This document shows positions 29,216 to 38,080 of a stretch of DNA of 64,000 bases, piece by piece (the stretch's first letter is position 1; the number at the start of each line of letters is the position of its first letter). This DNA is from Elstera cyanobacteriorum (GTDB taxonomy: Bacteria; Pseudomonadota; Alphaproteobacteria; Elsterales; Elsteraceae), in NCBI RefSeq assembly GCF_002251735.1, contig NZ_NOXS01000035.1, forward strand, positions 376,814 to 440,813, written 5' to 3'. The position numbers were made by a program, and so were the translations under genes. The notes below the pieces were generated by a model that saw only the letters and a program-made list of their open reading frames with translations, made no database searches and was not told the origin of the DNA.

Positions 29216-29446
29216 ATGCAAGTCGCCCGCTGGGGCAACAGCCTCGCTATTCGTCTTCCTGCTGGGGTCGTCGAAGCACTGGACCTGAAAGAAGGCGACG
29301 ATGTGAATATCCACATCCTCGGCACCCGGACCTTCGAGATCGAAGCTAATCACGACCGAGCGGCTGCCTTGGCCCGGCTGCGGGCATTGCGTAAGCCGCT
29401 GCCTGCGGGCTGGCGCTTTGATCGCGACGACGCTAACCAGCGCTAA
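29216..29446 (+). CDS. vapB: AbrB/MazE-fold antitoxin (VapB type)
   Basis: A 76-residue antitoxin. The N-terminal MQVARWGNSLAIRLPAGVV and GDDVNIHILG form the swapped-hairpin DNA-binding domain; the C-terminal RALRKPLPAGWRFDRDD is the segment that in such families wraps the toxin. I place the start at the ATG at 29216 because AGAAGG lies nine bases upstream and homologues begin MQVA.WGNS; an ATG at 29207 is in frame but too close to that site. It is followed two bases later by a PIN-domain toxin gene. Confidence 0.85.
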   Translation: MQVARWGNSLAIRLPAGVVEALDLKEGDDVNIHILGTRTFEIEANHDRAAALARLRALRKPLPAGWRFDRDDANQR

Positions 29447-29448
29447 CT

Positions 29449-29853
29449 GTGGCGCGCCCCTTCCTCGATACCAATGTGCTGATCGACGCGATCAGCGACG
29501 ATCCGCGCGGTGATCAGGCGGCTGTTCTTCTCGCCGAACGGTGCGATACCAGTGTGCAGGCCCTGAATGAATTTACCGCCGTTGCGCGGCGTAAACTGGC
29601 GATGGCTTGGCCCGATATCGCCGCCGCGCTCGCCGACTTTCAGCGGTTATGCCACACAATCCATCCGATTACGCTGGAAACCCATCATACAGCCCTTCGC
29701 CTGTGCCATGAGTATAGCCTGTCATTGTACGATAGCGTTATGGTTGCGGCGGCCTTGCACGCGGGGGCAGAGCTTTTGCTGTCCGAGGATATGCAGGATG
29801 GTTTGACCGTTGACGGTCGCCTGACCCTGCGCAACCCTTTCAAAATCGCATAG
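29449..29853 (+). CDS. vapC: PIN-domain ribonuclease toxin (VapC type)
   Basis: A 134-residue PIN nuclease. The acidic metal-binding residues are in place: Asp in FLDTNVLID, Glu in ALNEFTAVAR, Asp in LSLYDSVMVAAAL and Asp/Glu in LLSEDMQDG. VapC toxins cut tRNA or rRNA when freed from VapB. It starts with GTG at 29449, two bases after the antitoxin stop, so the two are translated as a pair. The module is an accessory insert between the housekeeping genes lolA and grxC. Confidence 0.88.
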   Translation: MARPFLDTNVLIDAISDDPRGDQAAVLLAERCDTSVQALNEFTAVARRKLAMAWPDIAAALADFQRLCHTIHPITLETHHTALRLCHEYSLSLYDSVMVAAALHAGAELLLSEDMQDGLTVDGRLTLRNPFKIA

Positions 29854-29933
29854 GGGCCGTGCCCGGATCGCCCTGGACGTTTTTTAGAATTGTTCTTAAA
29901 TAGGCTTCATACCCTGTTCAAAACGAGAGCATC

Positions 29934-30191
29934 ATGGCCACTATCGAAATGTATATCGATCCGTATTGCCCCTATTGCGCCAAGGCCAAACGCCTGCTGA
30001 CGGCCAAAGGCCAGACCTGGGCGGAAATCGACGTGATCGCCGATCCCAAGCGCCGCGCCGAAATGCGCGACCGGGCAAGCGGGCGCAACACAGTGCCGCA
30101 GATTTTCATCGACGGGCAGCATATCGGCGGCTGCGATGATCTGCACGCGCTGGACGCCAAGGGCGGGCTTGATCCGCTGCTCGCGGCCTAA
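29934..30191 (+). CDS. grxC: Glutaredoxin 3
   Basis: An 85-residue dithiol glutaredoxin using glutathione to reduce disulfides. The active site is CPYC (in IDPYCPYCAKAKRLL), with the TVPQIFIDGQHIGGCDDLHAL glutathione-binding half, as in GrxC. Length is standard. It is the first of three closely spaced genes (nitrilase at +2 bases, DUF1178 at +19), an arrangement common in alphaproteobacteria. Confidence 0.93.
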   Translation: MATIEMYIDPYCPYCAKAKRLLTAKGQTWAEIDVIADPKRRAEMRDRASGRNTVPQIFIDGQHIGGCDDLHALDAKGGLDPLLAA

Positions 30192-30193
30192 GC

Positions 30194-31024
30194 ATGCTGA
30201 CGGTCGGGCTGATTCAGCAAACGGCGGCGCGCGACTTCGCCCCCAATCTCGCTTTCCTGGAAGATCAGGTGCGGGCGGCCGCGGCGCAGGGCGCGCGCTT
30301 CATTCTGGCGCCGGAAAACTGCGCCATGCTGGAGCCTGACCGCGCGGCGCATCGCGCCAAAGCCCAACCCGAGGAAACCCACCCGCTACCGCCGCTGTTC
30401 GCGCGTCTTGCGCAGGAAACCGGGGCGTGGCTGCTGGCGGGGTCGATTGCCGTCAAGGTCGGCGACGACAAGCTCGCCAACCGCTCGCTGTTGTTTGCGC
30501 CCGATGGGTCGGTGGCGGCGCGCTACGATAAAATCCATCTGTTCGATGTCGATCTGGCGAACGGCGAAAGCTACCGCGAATCGGCGCTGATCGCCCCCGG
30601 GGGTGCGGCGGTCACGGTGGCAACGCCCATCGCCAAGCTCGGCCTGTCGGTCTGCTACGATCTGCGCTTCCCGGCCCTGTTCCGCGCGCTAGCCCAGGCG
30701 GGGGCGGAGATTCTGACCATTCCCGCCGCCTTCACCGTCCCGACCGGGGAAGCCCATTGGCACGTGCTGCTGCGGGCGCGGGCGATTGAGACCGGCGCCT
30801 TCGTGCTCGCCCCCGCCCAGACCGGCACCCATGCCGAAGGGCGGCGCACCTATGGTCATTCCCTAATCGTCGCGCCGTGGGGGGAAATCATCGCGGAAGC
30901 CGGAACCGAGCCGGGCCTGCTGCTCGCGACGCTTGATCTGGCCGAGGTCACAAAAGCCCGCCAGCGCATCCCATCGCTCACCCACGACCGCGCCTTTACG
31001 CCGCCCTCTTTTCTTTCCGCCTGA
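30194..31024 (+). CDS. Carbon-nitrogen hydrolase (Nit/omega-amidase-like)
   Basis: A 276-residue nitrilase-superfamily amidase. The catalytic triad is visible: Glu in ILAPENCAM, Lys in RYDKIHLFD and Cys in SVCYDLRFP. Family relatives next to grxC act as omega-amidase or remove damaged deaminated glutathione; the latter role would fit the glutaredoxin neighbour, but this is inference. Start ATG at 30194, two bases after grxC. Confidence 0.88.
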   Translation: MLTVGLIQQTAARDFAPNLAFLEDQVRAAAAQGARFILAPENCAMLEPDRAAHRAKAQPEETHPLPPLFARLAQETGAWLLAGSIAVKVGDDKLANRSLLFAPDGSVAARYDKIHLFDVDLANGESYRESALIAPGGAAVTVATPIAKLGLSVCYDLRFPALFRALAQAGAEILTIPAAFTVPTGEAHWHVLLRARAIETGAFVLAPAQTGTHAEGRRTYGHSLIVAPWGEIIAEAGTEPGLLLATLDLAEVTKARQRIPSLTHDRAFTPPSFLSA

Positions 31025-31043
31025 GCGGCTCTATGTATGAAAG

Positions 31044-31493
31044 ATGATCGTTTACAGCCTTCTGTGCTCCCGCGAGCATGAGTTTGAAGCCTGGTTCCGC
31101 AATAGCAATGCTTATGACGAGCAAGCGGCGGCGCACGCGATTTCTTGCCCGATGTGCGGCGATACCGGCATTCGCAAAGCGCTGATGGCCCCGGCCATCC
31201 GCCCCTCATCGAAAGCCGCCCCCAAACCCGCCGCCGAAGCTGTCGCCGCCCCCAGCGCCGAAGAAGCCGATAAACAGGCTACCGCGCTTCACATGCTGCG
31301 CGAGATGCGCCGCAAGATCGAAGCCGATTGCGATTACGTCGGCGGCAATTTCGCCGAGGAAGCCCGCAAGATTCACTACGGCGAAGTCGAAGCCCACGGC
31401 ATCTACGGCGAAAGCACCCCGGAAGAACGGGCCGCCCTGACGGAAGAAGGCATTGAGGTTGGCGCAATCCCTTGGGTGCCGTTGGAGAATTAG
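31044..31493 (+). CDS. DUF1178 family protein
   Basis: A 149-residue protein of unknown function. It begins MIVYSLLCSREHEFEAWFRN and has CPMCGDTGIRKALMAP, so two separated cysteine sites (C8 and CxxC) could bind zinc; the C-terminal DYVGGNFAEEARKIHYGE and GIYGESTPEE are the conserved core. The middle is an Ala/Pro linker. It is the third gene after grxC and the nitrilase. It converges with the fic gene, with only two bases between their stops. Confidence 0.88.
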   Translation: MIVYSLLCSREHEFEAWFRNSNAYDEQAAAHAISCPMCGDTGIRKALMAPAIRPSSKAAPKPAAEAVAAPSAEEADKQATALHMLREMRRKIEADCDYVGGNFAEEARKIHYGEVEAHGIYGESTPEERAALTEEGIEVGAIPWVPLEN

Positions 31494-31495
31494 GC

Positions 31496-32650
31496 CTAGT
31501 CCCGGTTGGGCTGGAACAGTGCCACAATCGCATCAGCCACAAAGCGCCGATTGCGCGCTTGGCCCGTGGTTTCAACTAGAATGCCTTCCTTGTGCAGCAA
31601 TTCGATATAGCCGCTGACCGCCGGATAGGTGACGCCGAGTTTCTCCGCCGCCAGCTTCACGGAGAGGCTGGGGTAATCGGGCAGAAGATCGAGCAAACGA
31701 TCTAAGACGCTGCCGGAACGCGGCTGGAAATGCGCCCGCCAGTCGGCAATCAATGTCGAAAGCCGGTCATGCACCCGTAGGATTTCGTCAACGGTTGCAA
31801 TCGTCGCCATTGAGATGAAGTCGATCATCGCGCCCCAATCGTCGCGCTGCTGCGCCGCCCGTAGCGCGGCGTAATAGTGATCCTTATTGGCGTCGATATA
31901 GGGCGACAGATAGAGCGGCTCATCGCCCTCCGCCGCAAACATGAGGGCCATCAATAACCGTCCGACACGCCCGTTGCCGTCCATAAACGGATGAATTGCC
32001 TCGAAATGCGCATGGGCGCAGGCGATCCGCGCGATGGAACTGTTCTTGAAACGGATTTCATCGTCGCGCAACCAGCGGAAATGACGCCACAGGCATAGAA
32101 AGAGTTGGTCCGGCGGCGGCGGAATGAAGGTGGCGGTTTCAAAACTGCGCCCGCCAATCCGCACGGGCATGGCACGCAACCGCCCCCGCCAACCGTTCGC
32201 CTTTGGATCGGCTTCTAGCACGGCCACATGCAATTTTCGCAACAACGGCACCGTAATCGCCCGCATCCCCTCGTCGCGGACATTGCCGAGGGATGCCCCT
32301 AGGATCAGGGCATACTGACGAACTTGCAGCACATCATCGGCGCTATCGCCCTCGTCGGCATCCAGCGTCAGAAGATCGGCGAGGGTCGCATAAGTTCCCT
32401 CGATCGCGCTGGAATGCACCGCCTCCTGCCGTTCGAGCATCCGGGTTGCTAAGAACCGTCGGCCCGGCAAACCGCGCACAAACCCGTTGATCTTGCCAAG
32501 CGCCTTTTGCGCCTCACTATGCAAACGCAGATCCCCCGGAACCAGGGCTGCCGGTGGCAGCGGCGGCACAACGGCTTTGATATTCTCAAGCGGCGGCGGA
32601 AGCGAAACGAGGCTTCGTCGCACCCGCGCTGCCAAGGCGCTTGCTTTCAT
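31496..32650 (-). CDS. Fic-family AMP-transferase with C-terminal winged helix
   Basis: A 384-residue Fic protein. The N-terminal part has the inhibitory motif SSAIEGT (S/T-x3-E-G/N, class II), the middle has the catalytic HPFMDGNGRVGR, and the C-terminal 70 residues look like a winged helix-turn-helix (SVKLAAEKLGVTYPAVSGYIELL). Such proteins AMPylate targets and may regulate themselves; the DNA-binding domain suggests control of transcription as well. The gene stands alone, downstream of purB on the same strand but separated by a terminator. Three copies of a 10-bp repeat lie upstream. Confidence 0.9.
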   Translation of the reverse strand: MKASALAARVRRSLVSLPPPLENIKAVVPPLPPAALVPGDLRLHSEAQKALGKINGFVRGLPGRRFLATRMLERQEAVHSSAIEGTYATLADLLTLDADEGDSADDVLQVRQYALILGASLGNVRDEGMRAITVPLLRKLHVAVLEADPKANGWRGRLRAMPVRIGGRSFETATFIPPPPDQLFLCLWRHFRWLRDDEIRFKNSSIARIACAHAHFEAIHPFMDGNGRVGRLLMALMFAAEGDEPLYLSPYIDANKDHYYAALRAAQQRDDWGAMIDFISMATIATVDEILRVHDRLSTLIADWRAHFQPRSGSVLDRLLDLLPDYPSLSVKLAAEKLGVTYPAVSGYIELLHKEGILVETTGQARNRRFVADAIVALFQPNRD

Positions 32651-32669
32651 AAGGCCGTCTCCAGAGTAC

Positions 32670-32730
32670 GCTTATTAAACAGATAATCGATTTTCTTTAA
32701 TAAGGCTTATCGAAACCCTAGCTTATTAAA
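32670..32730. promoter_or_regulatory. Three copies of a 10-bp element upstream of fic
   Basis: GCTTATTAAA occurs at 32670-32679 and 32721-32730, with an inverted near-copy TTTAATAAGG at 32696-32705. They lie 20-80 bases upstream of the fic start in an otherwise AT-rich promoter region. They are likely operator sites, possibly for Fic's own winged helix domain. Confidence 0.55.
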
Positions 32731-32761
32731 AAACCGCCGCCAAGGTTTCCCCTGGCGGCGG
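32726..32761 (-). terminator. Rho-independent terminator of purB
   Basis: On the minus strand CCGCCGCCA and TGGCGGCGG form a perfect 9-bp stem with a 10-nt loop, followed by TTTTTT. It lies 27 bases past the purB stop codon. Confidence 0.85.
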
Positions 32762-32787
32762 CTCCAATTCCTGCACTCCAGCCCGGC

Positions 32788-34086
32788 TTACGCCTCGCCG
32801 AACACCCGCTTGAACAGCGTATCCACATGCCGGGTATGCTGGCCGAGGTCGAACAGCGCGGCGATGTCCTGCGGGGTCAGGTGTTTTGCCACATCCGCAT
32901 CGGCTTCCAGCAGGGCGCGGTAGTTCTTGCCCTCTTTCCACGAGGCCATAGCGTTGCGCTGCACGGCCTTATAGGCATCCTCGCGGCTCATGCCCTTCTG
33001 GGTGAGTTCGAGCAAGACCTGCTGCGAATGCACCAGACCGCCGAGCAGGTCGAGGTTCGCCTGCATGCGTTCGGGATAGACCACCAGCTTATCGACCACC
33101 GAGGTTAATCGGGCGAGGGCGAAATCCAGCGTTACGGTCGCATCGGGTGCGATCATCCGTTCGACCGACGAGTGCGAAATATCGCGCTCGTGCCACAAAG
33201 CCACGTTTTCCATCGCCGGGATCACGGCGGAGCGGACCAAACGGGCGAGGCCGGTCAGGTTTTCCGTCAGCACCGGATTGCGCTTGTGCGGCATGGCGGA
33301 GGAGCCCTTTTGCCCCGCCGAGAAAAACTCTTCCGCCTCGCGCACTTCGGTGCGCTGAAGGTGGCGGATTTCCGTGGCCAGCCGTTCGATGGAGGAAGCG
33401 ATCACCCCCAAGGTGGCGAAGAAGGCGGCGTGCCGGTCGCGCGGGATCACCTGGGTCGAGATGGTTTCCGGCTTCAGGCCCAGCTTTTCCGCCACATATT
33501 CCTCAACGCGCGGGTCGAGATGGGCGAAGGTGCCAACCGCGCCGGAGATGGCACAGGTAGCGATTTCCTCCCGTGCGACCAGCAGGCGGGCCTTATTGCG
33601 GGCAAACTCGGCGTAATAGGTCGCGAGCTTCAGGCCGAAGGTGACCGGTTCGGCGTGGATACCGTGGCTGCGGCCAACGGTCAGCGTGTGCTTATGCTCG
33701 AAGGCGCGGCGTTTCAGCGCAGCCAACAACCCATCGAGGTCTTCCAGCAGAATATCGGTGGCCTGGGTCAACTGCACCGCAAGGCAGGTATCGAGCACGT
33801 CCGACGAGGTCATGCCCTGATGCACGAAGCGTGCTTCCTCCCCCACATATTCGGCGAGGTTGGTCAGGAAGGCGATCACATCATGCTTGGTTTCCGCCTC
33901 GATTTCCTCGATTCGCGCCACATTGAAGGCGCCGCGGGCGCGAACGGCGACCGGGACGTCCTTGGGGATCGTGCCCAGTTCCGCCATCGCTTCGGCGGCG
34001 AGCGTCTCGATTTCCATCCAGATTTTATAGCGGTTTTCGGGCTCCCAAATGGCGACCATCTTGGGGCGGCTGTAACGAGGGATCAT
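32788..34086 (-). CDS. purB: Adenylosuccinate lyase
   Basis: Acts twice in purine synthesis, splitting SAICAR and adenylosuccinate with release of fumarate. The 432-residue protein starts MIPRYSRPKM and has TSSDVLDTCLAVQL, GRSHGIHAEPVTFG and the fumarase/aspartase signature GSSAMPHKRNPVLTENL. A longer in-frame reading up to 34191 adds about 35 residues not typical of the family, so ATG at 34086 is used. A strong terminator follows. It is divergent from a small gene at 34287. Confidence 0.95.
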   Translation of the reverse strand: MIPRYSRPKMVAIWEPENRYKIWMEIETLAAEAMAELGTIPKDVPVAVRARGAFNVARIEEIEAETKHDVIAFLTNLAEYVGEEARFVHQGMTSSDVLDTCLAVQLTQATDILLEDLDGLLAALKRRAFEHKHTLTVGRSHGIHAEPVTFGLKLATYYAEFARNKARLLVAREEIATCAISGAVGTFAHLDPRVEEYVAEKLGLKPETISTQVIPRDRHAAFFATLGVIASSIERLATEIRHLQRTEVREAEEFFSAGQKGSSAMPHKRNPVLTENLTGLARLVRSAVIPAMENVALWHERDISHSSVERMIAPDATVTLDFALARLTSVVDKLVVYPERMQANLDLLGGLVHSQQVLLELTQKGMSREDAYKAVQRNAMASWKEGKNYRALLEADADVAKHLTPQDIAALFDLGQHTRHVDTLFKRVFGEA

Positions 34087-34150
34087 CGGCGGGCCTTGCT
34101 GCGTTGCAAAAAAGTAATCTCGATTTAACCCCTCATACGGCATACTCTGT

Positions 34151-34175
34151 GTCAAACAAGAGACAAGAGTTTGAC
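34151..34175. promoter_or_regulatory. Inverted repeat in the purB upstream region
   Basis: GTCAAAC (34151-34157) and GTTTGAC (34169-34175) are exact 7-bp inverted arms separated by 11 bases, lying 65-90 bases upstream of purB and about 110 bases upstream of the small gene at 34287. It has the geometry of an operator for a dimeric regulator. The regulator is unknown. Confidence 0.4.
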
Positions 34176-34286
34176 CCTGGTATGACAGCACGCCGCCGGG
34201 GACAGCTCGGAAGACCCGGAAACCGCCGGGCCAGGATACGATAGGTTCGGGTTTCCCCGGACCGCGCGTAGGAGGGGAGTTAGCAG

Positions 34287-34478
34287 ATGTCGCCGTATTT
34301 CGCTACCCACGCCGGATTGCTGCAGTATGTCGCCGATGATTTTTCGGCGCTGGCAGGTCGTGACCGGGAGTTTGGCGATAAGCTGGCGCTTTATGCCGAT
34401 ATCCTGCGCCATATGATCGACGAATTGGCGACCAAGCAGGATGATACCGCCCCGGCCCCGGAAGCCATTCCGGCGTAA
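34287..34478 (+). CDS. Small hypothetical protein
   Basis: A 63-residue soluble protein, MSPYFATHAGLLQYVADDF at the N-terminus, predicted mostly helical (residues 8-50) with an acidic Pro/Ala-rich tail. I do not recognise a family. The gene is supported by an excellent ribosome-binding site, GGAGGGGAG at 34270-34278, eight bases before the ATG. It lies between divergent purB and a binding-protein gene 117 bases downstream. Confidence 0.6.
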   Translation: MSPYFATHAGLLQYVADDFSALAGRDREFGDKLALYADILRHMIDELATKQDDTAPAPEAIPA

Positions 34479-34594
34479 GCCCTATCGGTCCCTGCCGCCT
34501 ATTTCCCTATACCCTGTATGGTCTCTGTGTTGCGACGATGCGACAGGGTTTGCAAATTTATTGTCAAATCCCGTTTACCGCAAAGGAACGTCGC

Positions 34595-35338
34595 ATGACC
34601 AAACCATTTGCCGCCCTGTCGGCGCTCATTCTGCTCCTGGGCAGCGCGCACGCGGTCGCCGCTGATGCGCAGACGCTGTATCTGCCCGAGGCCGCACCCT
34701 GGAGCAATCTGACCGGCGACGCCAACGGCAATGGGGTTTTCGACGATTGGGCGGCAGAGATTACAAAGCGCACCGGCCTTGTCTTCGACATCAAACGCGC
34801 CCCCAGCGCCCGTCTGCAACAGGCCTTGAAGGACGGCAGCGTTGACCTTGCGTTTGGCGTGAAGAGCACGGGCACCGCCAGCTTTGTCGATTACCCGGCC
34901 TGCCCGGTGGCGAGCCCGGTCATCATCATTGCCGCCAAAGGGTTCGCGCTGACCAAGATCGACGATCTTTATGCCGCGCCGCAAGGCGTCGGCGTCATTC
35001 GCGGCGTCACCTACGATCAAGCCTTCGATGAAAACGCCCAGATCAAGAAATCCGAAGAAGCCAATGTCGAAACCATTTTGAAGAAAATGGCCGCCGGGCG
35101 GTTGCAGGCCACTATCGGGTCCGGCGTCTCGCTGTACTATCAGGCCAAGACCAACGGCCTGCGCGATGTTCTGGCCGACCGCCTCGTCGTCGGGAAGATC
35201 GATGCTTGCCTGCGCACCCCCACCGGCAAGAGCAATACGCCCGTCGTTCAGGCCATGGTGAAAGCCCTCGACGCGATGAAGGCCGATGGAACGGCGGCCG
35301 CTATCGTCACCAAATATGTGGGCGACGGCTGGCAGTAA
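34595..35338 (+). CDS. Periplasmic solute-binding protein, family 3 type
   Basis: A 247-residue secreted protein with a signal peptide (residues 1-23, cleavage near SAHAVAADA). The fold resembles family 3 amino-acid binding proteins: an early DDWAAEITKRTGLVFDI, RLQQALKDGSVDLAFGV, and a late VVQAMVKALDAMKADGTAAAIVTKY. No permease or ATPase gene is next to it, so it may serve a distant transporter or act as a sensor ligand carrier for a chemoreceptor. The ATG at 34595 precedes the signal peptide and follows AAAGGAACG. Confidence 0.75.
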   Translation: MTKPFAALSALILLLGSAHAVAADAQTLYLPEAAPWSNLTGDANGNGVFDDWAAEITKRTGLVFDIKRAPSARLQQALKDGSVDLAFGVKSTGTASFVDYPACPVASPVIIIAAKGFALTKIDDLYAAPQGVGVIRGVTYDQAFDENAQIKKSEEANVETILKKMAAGRLQATIGSGVSLYYQAKTNGLRDVLADRLVVGKIDACLRTPTGKSNTPVVQAMVKALDAMKADGTAAAIVTKYVGDGWQ

Positions 35339-35345
35339 GCAGGTT

Positions 35346-35375
35346 CGCGGGGCTTGCCTCGGCAAAAGCCCCGCG
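35346..35375. terminator. Hairpin between convergent genes
   Basis: CGCGGGGCTT (35346-35355) and AAGCCCCGCG (35366-35375) form a perfect 10-bp stem with a 10-nt loop, between the convergent ends of the binding-protein gene and the chemoreceptor gene. No U-run follows on either strand, so it is a weak or factor-assisted bidirectional terminator. Confidence 0.5.
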
Positions 35376-35388
35376 CCCGCAAAGCGCT

Positions 35389-36867
35389 CTAGCGCACTAG
35401 GATTTCGGCAGCGTCCTTGGTGCGCCCGACCGCGCCTTGCACAAGATCGACGGCCGAGGTTATCGCCTGGATACCGTCACTAACCTTGGCCACCGCTGCC
35501 GAAGCCTCCTGCATCGTGGACGACATTGTTTTGGTGACGGCGCTTTGCTCTTCCACCGCCGCCGCCGTGCCCGTCACATGGTCGCGGACCGAGGAAACGA
35601 CGTCGCGGATGCCGACCAGCGCCGCTACAACCTCTGCCGAGGTCACCTGCACCCCGTCGATTTCGGTGGAGATTTGTTCGGTCGCCCGCGCCGCCTGATT
35701 GGCGAGATTCTTCACCTCCGACGCGACAACGGCAAAGCCGCGCCCGGCATCGCCCGCCCGCGCCGCTTCGATTGTGGCGTTAAGGGCCAGCAAATTGATC
35801 TGCCCGGCGATTGAGTTGATGAGGCTGACAATCCCGTTCATCGCCTGCCCTGCCGCCGCGAGACGCTCGGTACTGGTGGAGGCTTTTTCGGTGCGTTCCA
35901 CAGCATTCTCCGTCGCCGACCGGGCGCGGACCATGCTGTGGGCAATTTCGGCGATCGAGGCTGCGAGTTCTTCGGCACTGGCCGCGACGGTCTGAACATT
36001 GGTCGACGTAACCTGGGCCGCCGTCCCCGCCATCCCCGCCGCCTCGCTGGATTTGCGCAGGGCGCCGCCAATCTCGCTAAAGTTCGTATCGAGGATCTTC
36101 TTGAGATTGCTCAGCAAATCGACCTGCTGCGTCACATCGGTCGCGAATTTGACGATCTTGGCCAGTTTGCCGTTTTCATCGAAAATCGGATTATAGGCGC
36201 CCTCGATCCACACAACCCGGCCCGATTTGGCGATGCGGCGGTATTGCCCCGCCTGATAGTCGCCCTTGCGCAGTTTCTCCCAAAACTGCGCATAATCGGC
36301 ACTATCGCGATAGGCGGCATCGACAAAAATGCGATGGTTCTTACCGATCAATTCTTCCCGGCGATACTCCATCACCCGCAAGAAATTCTCGTTTACCCGG
36401 GTGATATCGCCATTGACGGTAAACTCAATCGCCGCCTGCGACCGGTCCACTGCCGCCATCTGCGCGGCGAAATCGAGATTCTCCAGCCGCTCCTTCGCGT
36501 TCGCCCATTCGACCACAAAGCCTATCGATTGCCCGTCCTCCAGCAGCGGGGTGACCAGCAGATCGAACTGATAGTCGGCAACCTTGATCGTCGCTTTATG
36601 CGGGGTTTTGAGGGCGGCAAGAATATTCCGCTGATGATGCGGGTTCTTATGAAAGATATCGATATTGCTACCCACCAATGTATCGACCCGAAAACGCGGC
36701 AACTCGCGCTGAAGATCGGTTTCGGCGGCCCGTAACAGTGCAATTACCGAGGGGTTCACATAGACAATATTAAGATCCTTATCCGCGATCATAACGCGGG
36801 CATTCAAGGCACCCAGGGCAGCGACTTGTTGCTTTAGCAACCGATTTTGCTTGGATGATGCGAACAT
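35389..36867 (-). CDS. Soluble PAS-PAS methyl-accepting chemotaxis protein
   Basis: A 492-residue chemoreceptor with no membrane segment. A first PAS domain (about residues 18-125, [16 protein letters not shown]), a second (about 135-250, [22 protein letters not shown] and [11 protein letters not shown]) and a signalling domain with the hairpin tip [19 protein letters not shown] and [18 protein letters not shown] domains of this type usually bind flavin, heme or small ligands and sense redox or energy state in the cytoplasm. The second PAS is closely related to both PAS domains of the receptor at 44202. The gene stands alone. Confidence 0.9.
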   Translation of the reverse strand: MFASSKQNRLLKQQVAALGALNARVMIADKDLNIVYVNPSVIALLRAAETDLQRELPRFRVDTLVGSNIDIFHKNPHHQRNILAALKTPHKATIKVADYQFDLLVTPLLEDGQSIGFVVEWANAKERLENLDFAAQMAAVDRSQAAIEFTVNGDITRVNENFLRVMEYRREELIGKNHRIFVDAAYRDSADYAQFWEKLRKGDYQAGQYRRIAKSGRVVWIEGAYNPIFDENGKLAKIVKFATDVTQQVDLLSNLKKILDTNFSEIGGALRKSSEAAGMAGTAAQVTSTNVQTVAASAEELAASIAEIAHSMVRARSATENAVERTEKASTSTERLAAAGQAMNGIVSLINSIAGQINLLALNATIEAARAGDAGRGFAVVASEVKNLANQAARATEQISTEIDGVQVTSAEVVAALVGIRDVVSSVRDHVTGTAAAVEEQSAVTKTMSSTMQEASAAVAKVSDGIQAITSAVDLVQGAVGRTKDAAEILVR

Positions 36868-36973
36868 TCTACCCCCCCAGTGCTTCTATCAGGCGATAGT
36901 CACATACATCTCTTAAAGAAACACGAAGGAAAACCGACCGTCAAACAGAATAAAATTTAATCATTATTTATAA

Positions 36974-36987
36974 CAAGTGCGCACTTG
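36974..36987. promoter_or_regulatory. 14-bp perfect palindrome upstream of the chemoreceptor gene
   Basis: CAAGTGCGCACTTG is an exact 14-bp palindrome in an AT-rich gap, about 107 bases upstream of the minus-strand chemoreceptor start and 59 bases past the ROK kinase stop. It could be a regulator site; nothing further identifies it. Confidence 0.3.
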
Positions 36988-37045
36988 GGCTGATCGGGTT
37001 AACTTCCTGTGTAATCATCGATACAATCAGAGCGCTAGGCCGAGA

Positions 37046-37939
37046 TTATTCGGCGACCGGCCAAAGCCATGCCGCCCCGCGCACGCCGGAACTATCGCCG
37101 TGTTTGTTCTTCAGAATTTTCGTGCGCAGCGGCCCGCCGCCGAAGATCAAGCCTTCCAGCCGAGGCGGAACATTCGTGTAAAGCCGGTCGAGGTTCGACA
37201 TGCCGCCGCCCAGCACAATGGCGTCGGGGTCGAGAAGATTGATCACCGTGGCAAGGCCGCGCGCCAGCCGGTCTTCGTAGCGCTGCAGGGCGGTTTCGGC
37301 CCAGGCTTCGCCCGCTTGGGCAAGGGCGGCAATCTCCTTCGCCTTATGGCCGCGCCCCTCGGTTAGCTCGAAGCCGGTGCCGGAAATCCAGGTTTCAAGG
37401 CAGCCCGACTTACCGCAGTAGCAGGGCGTGCCCGGCAGCTCGTCCGCCGTCGCCCAGGGTAGCGGATTATGCCCCCACTCGCCGCCGATACCGTTCGGCC
37501 CCGGCCAAACCTGGCCTTTCAGAGCCACCCCGCCCCCGGCCCCCGTCCCGATAATGACGGCGAACACAACGTCCAGCCCAGCCGCCGCGCCGTCCGAGGC
37601 TTCGGAGGCGGCAAGACAGTTGGCGTCATTCGTCACCCGCACCGGGCGGCCCAGCAGAGCGGTTAAATCTTGGTCGATGGGATGGCCGTTCAGCACCTGC
37701 GTATTGGCGTTCTTCACCCGCCCGCTGATGCGATCCACCGTACCGGGAATACCGACGCCAAGCGTGCCGCGCTGACCGAGCGCCGCTTCCGCCCCGGCCA
37801 CCAACCCGACAATCGTCTCCAGAATCGCCCGATACTCCGTGCGCGGGGTCGGCACGCGGGTACGATAGGCTTCGGAACCATCGGGCATCAGCGCCACGAT
37901 TTCCGTTTTGGTGCCGCCGAGATCAATGCCGAGACGCAT
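37046..37939 (-). CDS. ROK-family sugar kinase
   Basis: A 297-residue kinase of the ROK family. It has the phosphate-binding [14 protein letters not shown] at the N-terminus, [10 protein letters not shown] in the centre and the ROK zinc motif [15 protein letters not shown]. Relatives phosphorylate fructose, N-acetylglucosamine or glucose; annotations such as fructokinase or NagK are equally possible here. The ATG at 37939 starts exactly at MRLGIDLGG; the reading is open further upstream but that part is not conserved in type. It is divergent from the MOSC gene. Confidence 0.87.
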   Translation of the reverse strand: MRLGIDLGGTKTEIVALMPDGSEAYRTRVPTPRTEYRAILETIVGLVAGAEAALGQRGTLGVGIPGTVDRISGRVKNANTQVLNGHPIDQDLTALLGRPVRVTNDANCLAASEASDGAAAGLDVVFAVIIGTGAGGGVALKGQVWPGPNGIGGEWGHNPLPWATADELPGTPCYCGKSGCLETWISGTGFELTEGRGHKAKEIAALAQAGEAWAETALQRYEDRLARGLATVINLLDPDAIVLGGGMSNLDRLYTNVPPRLEGLIFGGGPLRTKILKNKHGDSSGVRGAAWLWPVAE

Positions 37940-38080
37940 CTGCTTCCTCCCCATTTTCCGCAGATGTAACCCAGCTACAGGCCGGGCGCCAGCCCCGCAA
38001 CACGGGAGATATGCCAAGGTTGCACGGGCCCAGCGGGCGCCCTGCCGGGTAGGCTTCCTGGCGATGAAGAAGGAGCCACC

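Noticed and set aside
33172-34128. 318-residue plus-strand frame
   Set aside because: Antisense to purB, whose signature sequences are clear; no ribosome site or motif in this frame.
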